A DNA stretch of 64,000 nucleotides from Pseudalgibacter alginicilyticus (lineage in GTDB: Bacteria; Bacteroidota; Bacteroidia; Flavobacteriales; Flavobacteriaceae): positions 3,466,001 through 3,530,000 of the forward strand of contig NZ_CP012898.1 in the NCBI RefSeq assembly GCF_001310225.1, written 5' to 3'. The position numbers were made by a program, and so were the translations under genes. Positions 43,482 to 52,566 of the stretch are shown here, piece by piece (position 1 is the first letter of the stretch; each line of letters opens with the position of its first letter). A model generated the notes under the pieces. The model did not search any database, was not told where the DNA came from, and worked only from the letters and a program-made list of their open reading frames with translations.

Positions 43482-44579
43482 ATGAAAAAAACAGAAAATA
43501 ACCGCTTAATGTCTATTGATGTATTACGAGGCTTTGATATGTTAATGATTATTTTTGCAGATCGTTTTTTTGCACATTTACATCAAGCTTCACAAACAAC
43601 AATTTCAAGTTTTTTTGCCACTCAGTTTGAGCATCCAGATTGGTTTGGTTTTCATTTTTATGATATTATTATGCCGCTTTTTCTGTTTTTAGTGGGAGTA
43701 GTAATCCCTTTTTCAATGGAAAGACGGGTAAAAGAAATAGAGAGTAAAACAAAACTTTATCCGCATTTAATTAAACGATTTGTTATTTTGTTTATCTTGG
43801 GTTGGATTGTTCAGGGTAATTTACTTGCTTTAAATGTCAATGAATTTAAGATTTTCAGTAACACCCTTCAGGCAATTGCTGTGGGTTATTTGTTTTCTTG
43901 TGTGGCATATATCCACTTGAATAAAAAAACAAGATATATTGTGTTTTTGCTGTGTCTTGTTGTGTATACTCTATTATTAGAATTTGCAAATATTCCAGGA
44001 ATTGGAAAGAGTGAATTATTACCAGATAAAAATATAGCTTTATATATTGACCGATATGTTTTTGGTCGTTTTGATGATGGTTATCAATATACTTGGTTGC
44101 TATCTGGTTTAGGTTTTATTGCAACGGTATTATCTGGTTTATTTGCAGGAGAGATACTTCGTACTAAATTGCCAAGAAAAAAAATAGCGCGTCATATTCT
44201 AATAGCTGGCATTAGTTTTATTGTGGTTGGATTCATTTTTAATTTATGGCACCCAAGTGTCAAGAAAATTTGGAATAGTACGTTTGTGCTACTATCATCA
44301 GGAATCTGTTTTGTTTTATTGGCATTTTTTTATTGGTTGATTGATATAAAAGGGTATGTAAAGTGGAGCTTCCCTTTAAAAGTAATTGGAGTTAATGCTA
44401 TAACAGCTTATGTTGTTTCCCATGTTATAGATTTTTCTGAAGTAGCCAAATATATATTATTCGGGTTTGAACAATATTTAGGAAGCTATTTCCATGCCTT
44501 TGCAACAACTGGCGGGTTTGCTATTATTTATTTATTGCTTTGGTATATGAATAAAAATAAAACATATATAAAAGTATAA
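43482..44579 (+). CDS. DUF5009 membrane acyltransferase (heparan-alpha-glucosaminide N-acetyltransferase-like, NagX type)
   Basis: The start RLMSIDVLRGFDMLMIIFADRFF and FHFYDIIMPLFLFLVGVVIPFSMERR are the hallmark of the HGSNAT/NagX/DUF5009 family, with about 10 membrane helices (LIKRFVILFILGWIVQGN, FSNTLQAIAVGYLFSCVAY, LKVIGVNAITAYVVSHVIDF). Relatives acetylate amino sugars across membranes or occur in amino-sugar use loci. It is the last gene of the locus, consistent with a hexosamine-containing substrate. His residues in FAHLHQAS and FEHPDWFGFH could be the acetyl carriers. Confidence 0.88.
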   Translation: MKKTENNRLMSIDVLRGFDMLMIIFADRFFAHLHQASQTTISSFFATQFEHPDWFGFHFYDIIMPLFLFLVGVVIPFSMERRVKEIESKTKLYPHLIKRFVILFILGWIVQGNLLALNVNEFKIFSNTLQAIAVGYLFSCVAYIHLNKKTRYIVFLLCLVVYTLLLEFANIPGIGKSELLPDKNIALYIDRYVFGRFDDGYQYTWLLSGLGFIATVLSGLFAGEILRTKLPRKKIARHILIAGISFIVVGFIFNLWHPSVKKIWNSTFVLLSSGICFVLLAFFYWLIDIKGYVKWSFPLKVIGVNAITAYVVSHVIDFSEVAKYILFGFEQYLGSYFHAFATTGGFAIIYLLLWYMNKNKTYIKV

Positions 44580-44873
44580 TTAGCCCTCCCCTTTTTTTGA
44601 ACTTTATTGAAATCATTACTCATATGAATAATGATAATGGTTTACCTGTTAATTAGATAAGATGTTTTTGTTTCAGAAAAAAATAATTTATAGATTTACT
44701 ATATAGGTACTATATGGTTTGTAACCCCAAAAGCGAATAGTTTTAGTATTATGAATCTCTATGATATTTATATAAACTTTATTGGTTTTTTTGGTTAATT
44801 TAGTTGCTCAAAATTACTTGTTTAACAAAGGTTTTTGAATGGAATAAGATGTATAAACTATAAACATATTGTT
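44580..44873. other. Non-coding stretch after the glycan locus
   Basis: About 290 A/T-rich bases separate the glycan locus from the VOC gene. I see no RNA gene, repeat or convincing hairpin; the right end includes the poorly defined start of the VOC gene. Confidence 0.5.
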
Positions 44874-45230
44874 TTGAAAAATGACACAAAAAAATTAAAA
44901 CACGAACAGGTTCAATACATCGAGTTTTTATCAAGTGATATTGATAAGGCAAAACATTTTTATCAAACTTGTTTTAATTGGAAGTTTACAGATTATGGTA
45001 AAACCTATACCGCATTTGAAGGAGATTATGTAGATGGTGGGTTTACAAAAGGAAAACCACAAATAGGTAGTATTCTAATTGTACTCTATTCAAATGATAT
45101 TGAATACACAAAAAATAAGATAATTAACGCAGGAGGTATTATAGTAAAAGACACATTTGATTTTCCTGGGGGTAAACGCTTCCACTTTAATGACCTAGAT
45201 GGTTATGAACTTGCAGTTTGGACGCAGTAA
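44874..45230 (+). CDS. VOC family (glyoxalase/bleomycin-resistance fold) protein with unclear start
   Basis: The body (HEQVQYIEFLSSDIDKAKHFYQTCFNWKFTDYG, then GGKRFHFNDLDGYELAVWTQ) is a normal VOC domain with metal-site-like His/Glu positions at the first and last strands. No in-frame ATG precedes it: in-frame TTG codons occur at 44835 and 44874, while an ATG at 44881 is one base out of frame and separated from the gene body by a run of seven A. One extra A would give a natural start (MTQKKLKHEQ). A homopolymer error, slippage or TTG initiation are the alternatives. Confidence 0.8.
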   Translation: MKNDTKKLKHEQVQYIEFLSSDIDKAKHFYQTCFNWKFTDYGKTYTAFEGDYVDGGFTKGKPQIGSILIVLYSNDIEYTKNKIINAGGIIVKDTFDFPGGKRFHFNDLDGYELAVWTQ

Positions 45231-45441
45231 CAGTTATATAATATAAAAGTAGTCTTTGTATAATATATAGAATAGAACATAAAATACATTATTACTTCTA
45301 AAGAAGTGTAACATTTTTTAAAATAAGATTACAAAAAGTTTATCTAAAAAACACTTTTACTAAATTTATACTGTATAGAATACCCCATCTACACATATGT
45401 GTTACTAAACGTTAGTATTACTCATAAATTATCATATAACG

Positions 45442-46056
45442 ATGAATAATCCATGGTTAGAAATCCCTTCAGATGATTATGAAAATCATATGTCTGAAAT
45501 AGGTCAATCTCAAATTTTAAATCAATTATTAGAGAAGCATTTAAATCAATATAAGCCTAAAAAATTTGCTCTACTTGGTTGTTCTACAGGTAACGGTCTT
45601 GAACATATCGATAGCCGGATTACAAAAACTACTTATGTTATTGATATTAATCCTAAATATCTAGAAATAACATACCATAAGTTTCATAAGACATTAAACT
45701 TAAAACCATATAATATTGATATACAAAATACAGCATTGGATTTTAGGGATATTGAGTTGTTTTTTATTGGTTTAGTTCTTGAATATGTTGACCCGCTAAA
45801 ATCACTTAAAAATATCATTACAACCTTAGGTAAAAATGCGATTCTAAGCTTGGTAATTCAAAAGAACGAGAAAACGACCTTTGTTACCTCTACAAAATAT
45901 AAATCTTTAGAAAAATTATCTAAAATTTCAAACCAAGTTAATGAAGATAATATTAGCTCTTTCCTTCTTCAAAATGGCTTAGAATTAATAAACCGAGACG
46001 TAATTGTTTTAAACAAAAACAAGTCTTTTATATATTTAAATTACCAACTTTTATAG
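45442..46056 (+). CDS. Class I SAM-dependent methyltransferase
   Basis: The glycine-rich motif I is KKFALLGCSTGNGLEHI, motif II acid is YVIDINPKYLE, and later hydrophobic strands (IELFFIGLVLEYVDPLKSLKNII) match the Rossmann-type methyltransferase order. At 204 residues it has no extra domain to suggest the substrate. Neighbouring genes are unrelated small enzymes, so the context gives no pathway. I am sure of the fold and not of the substrate. Confidence 0.82.
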   Translation: MNNPWLEIPSDDYENHMSEIGQSQILNQLLEKHLNQYKPKKFALLGCSTGNGLEHIDSRITKTTYVIDINPKYLEITYHKFHKTLNLKPYNIDIQNTALDFRDIELFFIGLVLEYVDPLKSLKNIITTLGKNAILSLVIQKNEKTTFVTSTKYKSLEKLSKISNQVNEDNISSFLLQNGLELINRDVIVLNKNKSFIYLNYQLL

Positions 46057-46214
46057 CGATAATTATTACAGTACTATAGCATTATTACAAAGGGATATAA
46101 ATTTTAAAATTTATCTTTTTGCATATCTTATTTTTCCATAATTTTCAGAGAAATTTGTAACCAATAGCAGCACTACATACTTAGATTATTTCTTTCAACA
46201 CTTTTTAAATTGAA

Positions 46215-47189
46215 ATGATGGAAAATGCTACAGAATTAATAAATTATGCTTCAAAAGCTCCTTCAAGTCACAATAGTCAACCCTGGATATTTAAAGTAAA
46301 AGAACATTCAATTGAAATTCATCCTGACAAAAATGGTGCACTTCCAATTGTAGACCCTGATAATCGAGAATTATATATCTCCTTAGGTTGTGCTACAGAA
46401 AATATATGTTTGGTATCTCCATATTTTAATTATAATACGGAATTAGAAATTATAACAACTTCCAATGATTACACTTTTATAAAAATACGGTTTAAAGAAA
46501 CTAGTAAAAACAACAATACCACAATACTAAACCTTATAAACAATAGGCAATCCAATAGGAGTATCTATACTGGAAAGCATATTTCAGATACTTCCATCAA
46601 AACATTAGAGAGCATATTGACTTCGTTAAACATTAATACTTATTATTTTAAAAATGGAACACCTGAATTTAAAATGATAACAGATTATATTTTAAAAGGT
46701 AATACCATTCAAATGAGGGATTCTAAGTTTAAGGCAGAATTGTTATCCTGGATTCGATTTAATAATTATGAAATAAAAAATACCCAAAATGGCCTAACCT
46801 ATAAAGTGATGGGTGCCCCACAAACACCACGATTTATAGGTAAAATGGTAGTGAAATCTTTTCTAACTCCATCTAAACAAAATAAAAATGATATAGAAAA
46901 GATAAACTCATCCTCACACTATATTTTATTTACAACAAAGCACAATACGGTTACAGAGTGGATAAAATTGGGGAGGCATTTACAACATATCTTATTAAAG
47001 TTGACCGAATTAGATATTGCATGTGCCTACATGAATCCTCCTTGTGAAATACATTCTTTATCTGAAGAATTAAAAAATAGTATACCTATAATTAAACAGG
47101 AATACCCGACCCTAATTTTAAGAATAGGCTATGCTAATAAAGTTCCATATTCTCCCAGAAAAAGTATCAATAAAATAATTGTAAACTAG
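46215..47189 (+). CDS. Acg-like nitroreductase family protein
   Basis: The N-terminal YASKAPSSHNSQPWIFKV is the FMN-binding start shared by Acg/nitroreductase-like proteins; DPDNRELYISLGCATENICL and the NRQSNRSIYTGKHIS block follow. The double-domain length of 324 matches Acg-type proteins, which bind or sequester FMN and are often induced in dormancy or stress, rather than the 200-residue nitroreductases. The terminal half carries YPTLILRIGYANKVPYSPRKSI, the family end signature. The real substrate is unknown. Confidence 0.87.
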   Translation: MMENATELINYASKAPSSHNSQPWIFKVKEHSIEIHPDKNGALPIVDPDNRELYISLGCATENICLVSPYFNYNTELEIITTSNDYTFIKIRFKETSKNNNTTILNLINNRQSNRSIYTGKHISDTSIKTLESILTSLNINTYYFKNGTPEFKMITDYILKGNTIQMRDSKFKAELLSWIRFNNYEIKNTQNGLTYKVMGAPQTPRFIGKMVVKSFLTPSKQNKNDIEKINSSSHYILFTTKHNTVTEWIKLGRHLQHILLKLTELDIACAYMNPPCEIHSLSEELKNSIPIIKQEYPTLILRIGYANKVPYSPRKSINKIIVN

Positions 47190-47322
47190 TATAAATGAGC
47201 AATAATAATCAAATCTCTCTTGGAAGTTAGCAATATCTATCAAGTCCTTTTAGCTTACAAAAATTAATTTTGTTTCAATTACCGGTAATAGAATTAATTA
47301 GTGTAAATAAAACTATAATGAA

Positions 47323-47805
47323 ATGAAAAACTCATATGTAATACAACCAATAGGACGAATTAGTTATGAAAATAACATGTGTTGCCTTCACCTTGATAAA
47401 ACGTATATTTCTGGAATAAAAAACTTAAACGGATTTAAGTATCTTCAGATAATTTGGTGGGGCCATTTAAATGATAATCCAAAAAGTAGAAGCACCTTAA
47501 TTATTAATAAGCCATATAAAACAGCACCTAAACAATTGGGTGTTTTTGCTACCCGTTCTGATTCTCGACCAAATCCCATACTTATAACAACTATAGAAGT
47601 TATAAAAATAGATGAACAAACGGGTGAAATTTACACCCCTTATATAGATGCTGAAGATGGAACTTTTATTTTAAATATTAAACCTTATCACAAAATGGAA
47701 AGAGTTAAAGACTGTGTAGTTCCAGGTTGGTGCAAACACTGGCCAGAATGGTATGAAGACACTGAAAGCTTTAATTGGAAAGATGAATTCTCCTTTGAAG
47801 CATAA
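47323..47805 (+). CDS. tRNA (adenine-N6)-methyltransferase TrmO-like (TsaA/YaeB domain)
   Basis: TrmO methylates N6 of t6A37 in certain tRNAs. The 160-residue protein has the TsaA beta-barrel pattern: YVIQPIGRISYE at the start, FKYLQIIWWGHL, LGVFATRSDSRPNPILITTIEVIKI and the terminal VKDCVVPGWCKHWPEWYE. SRPNPI is the SAM-binding family core (commonly HRPNPIG). It is shorter than E. coli TrmO because the C-terminal domain is absent, so a non-tRNA small-molecule methyltransferase role is also possible. Confidence 0.84.
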   Translation: MKNSYVIQPIGRISYENNMCCLHLDKTYISGIKNLNGFKYLQIIWWGHLNDNPKSRSTLIINKPYKTAPKQLGVFATRSDSRPNPILITTIEVIKIDEQTGEIYTPYIDAEDGTFILNIKPYHKMERVKDCVVPGWCKHWPEWYEDTESFNWKDEFSFEA

Positions 47806-47812
47806 ATAAAAA

Positions 47813-47846
47813 GTGGCGAAAAGGTTTTTAAAAACCTTTTCGCCAC
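47813..47846. terminator. Perfect 34-base palindrome downstream of the TrmO-like gene
   Basis: The arms GTGGCGAAAAGGTTTTT and AAAAACCTTTTCGCCAC are exact reverse complements with no spacer. A T-rich tail exists only for the minus strand (TTTTTATTTATG), so on the plus strand it is a hairpin end without a T-tract. Confidence 0.65.
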
Positions 47847-47919
47847 ATACAAAACGTTACCACTGCATGCCAGTGATTTGACATAATATAGAATAACTCA
47901 TAAATGTTAAATTAATGCA

Positions 47920-48783
47920 ATGACTAATAAAGAAATTATACTAAAATCCATAGACTATATAGAAGATAACCTGTGTAGTAATTTAGAAGTTTTAATGGTT
48001 TCAAATGAAGTATGTTATTCCTTGTTTCACTTTATACGTCTGTTTCAAAGTATAACAGGGTTTTCACCTAAAAGCTATATACAAAAAAGAAGGTTAACCG
48101 AAGCCTTAAAACTAATTAAAGAAACTGATAGGAAAATAAGTGATATAGCCTATAATTTTCATTTTGGAAGTCCCGAATCTTTTTCAAGAGCATTTAATAA
48201 ACAATTTGGTATTACTCCAATAGGAATTCGTTCAGGAGTTTCCACTAAAAACCTCTCAACATTAGAGCGAATAACAATAGACTATTTATATCAATCTAAA
48301 AACCTAAAAGAAACTCAGCCAAGATTATTAGTGTGTAAAACTAAAATTCTTGTGGGAACCTCTTTTTTTATTAAAAACAAAATTAAGGTAGAGGATTTAT
48401 CAAAAGAATGGGGACTGTTTTTTCAAGAAATAGATACCATTGAAAATATGATAGAACCTAAAAAATATTACCAAGTACAATATTGGTCTGACCAACAAGA
48501 TTATGGAGGGATGTTTTTTTTTATTGGTGTTGAAGTAGAAAAAATAACCAACATCAACCCTCTATTTGTGGTAAAAACAATACCAGAAAATAGATACTTA
48601 TGTTTTAAACATCAAGGATTAGCCAATAAGGTAGAATTTACTTATAAGTTTATTTACAATCAATTTTTACCAAACACCAATTACACATTAAATAAGCCTT
48701 TTAACTTTGAATGTTATGACACATCCTATTTAGGACCATATAATGAAAATTCTGAAAGTCTAATTTACATTCCTATAACTTAA
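47920..48783 (+). CDS. AraC family regulator with GyrI-like effector domain (Rob/SoxS-like layout)
   Basis: The double HTH is N-terminal (IDYIEDNLCSNLEVLMVSNEVCYSLFHFIRLFQSITGFSPKSYIQKRRLTEALKLIKETDRKISDIAYNFHFGSPESFSRAFNKQFGITP, residues 10-105). The remaining 180 residues form a GyrI-like effector-binding domain (VEDLSKEWGLFFQEI, YQVQYWSDQ, IPENRYLCFKHQGLANKVEFTYKFIYNQFLP). This is the Rob/TenA-activator layout that senses lipophilic ligands. It may regulate the adjacent small enzymes; no direct evidence of target is seen. Confidence 0.9.
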   Translation: MTNKEIILKSIDYIEDNLCSNLEVLMVSNEVCYSLFHFIRLFQSITGFSPKSYIQKRRLTEALKLIKETDRKISDIAYNFHFGSPESFSRAFNKQFGITPIGIRSGVSTKNLSTLERITIDYLYQSKNLKETQPRLLVCKTKILVGTSFFIKNKIKVEDLSKEWGLFFQEIDTIENMIEPKKYYQVQYWSDQQDYGGMFFFIGVEVEKITNINPLFVVKTIPENRYLCFKHQGLANKVEFTYKFIYNQFLPNTNYTLNKPFNFECYDTSYLGPYNENSESLIYIPIT

Positions 48784-48862
48784 TTTACTAAAAATAATTG
48801 CCATTATAATAAGTTGATTCAGAACTAAATAATCAGAATAATATGACTAAAAAAACAATATT

Positions 48863-49315
48863 ATGCTCACAATAATATCCGTAAGAGAACAGATACAATA
48901 TAAAGATATAGCCATTACATATCTACAAGAAAGTTGGCCTTCCATGTCTCCAAAAATATATACAGATTGTATATCTCATTGTATTGGTGCAGAGTACATT
49001 TTGCCCCAATGGTATCTACTTCTTTTAGATAATGAAGTAATTGGCTGTGCAGGATTAATTTCAAATGATTTTATTAGCAGAATGGACCTTACCCCTTGGT
49101 TATGTGCACTCTATATTGATACTAATTATAGAGGCCATAATTACGCTAAGTTACTTATAGACAAAGCTAAAAAGGACACTAAAACTTTCGGATTTAAATA
49201 TATAAATCTTTGTACAGATTTAGAAGGATATTATGAAAAACATGGTTTTGAACATATTGGTCAAGGTTACCATCCTTGGGACGAAGAATCAAGAATCTAT
49301 CAAATATTAGTTTAA
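48863..49315 (+). CDS. GNAT family N-acetyltransferase
   Basis: Acetyl-CoA-binding motif A is visible as CALYIDTNYRGHNYAKLLIDKAKKDTKTFG, with the preceding strand EVIGCAGLIS and terminal YEKHGFEHIGQGYHPWDEE. At 150 residues it is a single GNAT domain. The substrate is unknown. It is 34 bases before the serine hydrolase gene, so the two are likely co-transcribed. Confidence 0.9.
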   Translation: MLTIISVREQIQYKDIAITYLQESWPSMSPKIYTDCISHCIGAEYILPQWYLLLLDNEVIGCAGLISNDFISRMDLTPWLCALYIDTNYRGHNYAKLLIDKAKKDTKTFGFKYINLCTDLEGYYEKHGFEHIGQGYHPWDEESRIYQILV

Positions 49316-49349
49316 ACAGCAGATTAAAACCTATATAAATTTAAACCTT

Positions 49350-50318
49350 ATGAAACCTATTTTAGCTAAGAATATCACTGAACTTATTAAAGAAGAATAC
49401 CAAAATATAACAGGGATTGTAATTTCTGATAAAAATGAAATTATATATGAAAACTATTTTCAAGGATATAAAAAGGAAGACACGGTTCACATTGCATCTG
49501 TTACTAAAAGCATAATATCTATACTTATTGGAATTGCAATAGACAAAGGGCTCATAAAAAGCATACAACAACCGCTTATAGATTATTTTCCTAACTACAC
49601 CCTAAAAAAAAGGGAAAAGGTTTTACCACACATTACAATAGAACAGGTATTAACTATGACGGCGCCTTATAAATTTAAATACGAACCTTATACCAAAGTA
49701 TACGCAAGTGAAGATTGGACAAAATCTGCTTTAGACCTCTTAGGAGGCAAAAAATTAAGTGAAGATTTTAAATATACAACCGTTGGAATTCAAGTTTTAT
49801 CCGGATTAATTTGTAATGCAACTGGCAGTTCCGTTTTGGATTTTGCTACCAAACATCTATTTCTTCCGTTAGAAATTAATCCACCAAAACCTATAAGAAT
49901 ACACACTAAAGATGAACACTTTGCTTTTCTTAAAAATAAGCATGTGCATGGCTGGGTAACAGACCCTAAAGGTGTAAATACCTCCGGTTGGGGAATCTGT
50001 TTAACCACAAGAGATGTTGCTAAAATTGGCCAATTGTACCTTAAAGAGGGAAAATGGAATAACCAACAATTAGTATCTTCTAACTGGATACAAAAAAGTA
50101 CCATTACACATAGCCAATGGAATGATAAATCTTATGGATATTTATGGTGGGTAATTAACCCTAATACCTATGCAGCAATTGGTGATAGTGGAAATATTAT
50201 TCTGGTAGATAAAAAATTAGAATTAGTAATCGCTATTACCTCCAGTTTTAAACCACGAGCTAAAGATAGAATTACCTTAATAACAGAGAAAATTATTCCT
50301 AATTTACATCTATATTAA
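49350..50318 (+). CDS. Serine hydrolase, class C beta-lactamase/D-alanyl carboxypeptidase fold
   Basis: The nucleophile motif SxxK is S50-VT-K53 in VHIASVTKSIIS. The region KYTTVGIQVLSGLI stands at the YxN position (Tyr kept, Asn absent) and YAAIGDSGNIILVDKK at the third motif. No signal peptide is visible, so it appears cytosolic, unlike true secreted beta-lactamases. Members of this group hydrolyse esters, D-peptides or lactams; the substrate cannot be told. Confidence 0.86.
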   Translation: MKPILAKNITELIKEEYQNITGIVISDKNEIIYENYFQGYKKEDTVHIASVTKSIISILIGIAIDKGLIKSIQQPLIDYFPNYTLKKREKVLPHITIEQVLTMTAPYKFKYEPYTKVYASEDWTKSALDLLGGKKLSEDFKYTTVGIQVLSGLICNATGSSVLDFATKHLFLPLEINPPKPIRIHTKDEHFAFLKNKHVHGWVTDPKGVNTSGWGICLTTRDVAKIGQLYLKEGKWNNQQLVSSNWIQKSTITHSQWNDKSYGYLWWVINPNTYAAIGDSGNIILVDKKLELVIAITSSFKPRAKDRITLITEKIIPNLHLY

Positions 50319-50508
50319 TTAAAAAGTAAAACATTTTAAGTTCTTTTTATAGTGTCGGTTGTAATTTAGCTTAAAGTAAGTTTTTATAAGATATCTAATT
50401 GATGCATGTGATTTCAGGGGATAGCACTATTGTTGCATCATTGCATTTGTTTCTGGTCTAAATTTCAATTAGCTTAGCTTTTTCTTAAATTATAAGTAAA
50501 TACAATTT

Positions 50509-51081
50509 ATGAGTTTTTCCGACACTATAACAGCTTTAGTGCCATTTTCAGATGATGAATTAAATGATATCCTTAATCATTTTACAATGAAATTAGTTTC
50601 TAAAAATGAAATTCTTGTCAATCAAGGTGAAATATGTAAGTACTTGTATTTTATAGAACAAGGTATGGGGAGAAGTTATTATTTAAACGAAAACCAAAAA
50701 GAAATTACACAATGGTTTTTTGGGAAAGGAAAGTTCATGACTAGTGCTGATAGCTTTTTTCAAAAAAAACCAAGTTTGTATTATTTAGAAGTATTGGAAG
50801 ATTCTATTCTATACCTCATTTCTAAAGAGAATTTGGATAAATTATTTGATAAATATTCCAAAATGGAAAAATTAGGGCGACTTGTTATTTCTGAAATGTT
50901 AACTAATGTGGTTAATAAACTTAATGCTATTCAATTTCAAACTGCAAGAGAACGCTATGATTATATGTTAGCCGAATTTCCAGATATTGTTTATCAGGTT
51001 TCATTAGGGCATATTGCGTCATATTTAGGAATGGCACAAGAAACATTAAGTCGTATCAGAAGTCAAGATTCTATCAACTAA
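50509..51081 (+). CDS. Crp/Fnr family cyclic-nucleotide-binding-domain regulator
   Basis: Residues about 8-120 form the cNMP-binding roll (MKLVSKNEILVNQGEICKYLYFIEQGMGRSYYLNENQKEITQWFF), and the C-terminal HTH is YQVSLGHIASYLGMAQETLSRIRSQ. The usual phosphate-binding Arg-Ser motif is not obvious, as in many Bacteroidota members that do not bind cAMP. It precedes the TolC-HlyD-permease operon by 89 bases on the same strand and is the best candidate for its regulator. Confidence 0.9.
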   Translation: MSFSDTITALVPFSDDELNDILNHFTMKLVSKNEILVNQGEICKYLYFIEQGMGRSYYLNENQKEITQWFFGKGKFMTSADSFFQKKPSLYYLEVLEDSILYLISKENLDKLFDKYSKMEKLGRLVISEMLTNVVNKLNAIQFQTARERYDYMLAEFPDIVYQVSLGHIASYLGMAQETLSRIRSQDSIN

Positions 51082-51138
51082 AACATATCATAACGTCACT
51101 TTTTGATATAGGTCAAAAATAAATTCTGAATTCGGTAA

Positions 51139-51146
51139 TACCTTTG
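51139..51146 (+). promoter_or_regulatory. Candidate -7 element of the TolC/HlyD/permease operon
   Basis: TACCTTTG matches TAnnTTTG 24 bases before the TolC start. No spaced TTTG -33 element is seen, so activation by a regulator such as the upstream Crp-type protein is plausible. Confidence 0.45.
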
Positions 51147-51170
51147 CATAGTAATTAAAAGCTATGTACA

Positions 51171-52544
51171 ATGAACTTAAATAAAGTTGTATTTAATGAT
51201 GTTTTATTGGTATTTGTAATTCTAATGCCCATGATAATTTCGGCACAAGAATTAGACCCAATATTGAAAGATTTAATTCATAAAGGTATTAGTAAAAATT
51301 ATACTCTAAAAAGTAATCATATTGAATCAGAACAAGCTAAAGTTGACCAACAAATGGCAAAATCGGTATTCTTGCCAAAGATTACATTAAATGGAAGTTT
51401 TACAAGGTTAAATGATGATATTACTTTTGATGATGATACAAAAAACTTGTTAATTGAAACTCAAAAACTCATTATTAAAGATGCCGTTGGATTACCTTTT
51501 AACTCAACTTTTCCAGATGATATTCCATTGCAAGAAGCGGCAAACTTACAGAATAAGAATATTCTAAAATCTTCAGTTGATTTAGATTGGGTATTATTTA
51601 GTGGTTTTGAAGCCAGTAATGCGCTGAAAGCAAGTAAACATAAAGAGTCTTCATTAAATTATGTGGGCTTAGCAGAAGCGGACAAAATCGCATTACAAAT
51701 TATTGAAACTTATGATAAAATGGCACTTGTAAAAGCTTCTAAAAAAGTTTTAACTGCCACAGAAAATTATTTAAACGAACAAACCTTTTATGCTAAAAAA
51801 GCCATTGAAAATGGATTAGCCACACCTTTAAGTCGAAAAAAAATTGAACTTGCACAACAACAATTAGCAGCAAAACAACTCGATTTTGAACATAAAAATA
51901 TTTTATTAGTTGAAGTACTTCATCAATTGACAGATGAATCTAAAGAAAAGTTGAAATTGCTTCAACCAAAATTGCATTTGTTTTCATTTGAAGGAACCTC
52001 TAACAATGAAAAACGAAATGAAGTTAAAGCTTTAGAAGAGGCTGAGAAAGCTACAAATTATAAGGTGAAAATGGAAAAAAGCAATTTTATTCCTAAAGTA
52101 GCCATAAAAGGACATTATGAGTTTATAGAAGATGATTTATCCCTATTTGATCCAAAGTGGTTTATTGGTGCTGGCGTAAAATGGCATGTTTTTGATGGTA
52201 ATTCATCCCGGTTAAATAGTAAAAAAATACAATTAGAAAGTCTGAAATTTAGAGAGCAGATAAATGATGCTAATGAAATGATTGCTTTAAGTATTACGAA
52301 AGCTCAATTAACATATGAAGCCGCTAAGGAAAATACTAAAATTGTTAAAAAAGAAATTGAAATAGCTAACGCTACCTACAACTTGGTTAATAAACAATAC
52401 AAAAACAATTTGGCCTCAATTAATGATGTGCTTGATGCGTTAAATGATGTTGAAAAAGCCAATTTCAAATTACAAGAATCATTCTATAACGAACGAAGAG
52501 CCGTTGTAGATTTATTTCATGCTAAGGGCCTACTAACTTATTAA
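51171..52544 (+). CDS. TolC family outer-membrane protein
   Basis: After a signal peptide (IISAQELDPILKDL) come two TolC-type repeats rich in long helices. Markers are VDLDWVLFSGFEASNALKASKHKE and PKWFIGAGVKWHVFDGNSSRLNSKKIQLE, with YKNNLASINDVLDALNDVEKANFKLQESFYN at the end. It is a second, distinct outer-membrane factor in the window, paired with the HlyD-type adaptor 22 bases downstream. Confidence 0.93.
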   Translation: MNLNKVVFNDVLLVFVILMPMIISAQELDPILKDLIHKGISKNYTLKSNHIESEQAKVDQQMAKSVFLPKITLNGSFTRLNDDITFDDDTKNLLIETQKLIIKDAVGLPFNSTFPDDIPLQEAANLQNKNILKSSVDLDWVLFSGFEASNALKASKHKESSLNYVGLAEADKIALQIIETYDKMALVKASKKVLTATENYLNEQTFYAKKAIENGLATPLSRKKIELAQQQLAAKQLDFEHKNILLVEVLHQLTDESKEKLKLLQPKLHLFSFEGTSNNEKRNEVKALEEAEKATNYKVKMEKSNFIPKVAIKGHYEFIEDDLSLFDPKWFIGAGVKWHVFDGNSSRLNSKKIQLESLKFREQINDANEMIALSITKAQLTYEAAKENTKIVKKEIEIANATYNLVNKQYKNNLASINDVLDALNDVEKANFKLQESFYNERRAVVDLFHAKGLLTY

Positions 52545-52566
52545 TTCAATTTATAACCCAAAAAAA

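Noticed and set aside
44835-45230. VOC gene as a pseudogene
   Set aside because: The domain itself is complete and uninterrupted to its stop; only the start is uncertain, so I keep it as a gene.
49790-50104. Minus-strand 104-residue open frame inside the serine hydrolase gene
   Set aside because: Shadow of the conserved hydrolase frame; the composition is not protein-like for this genome.
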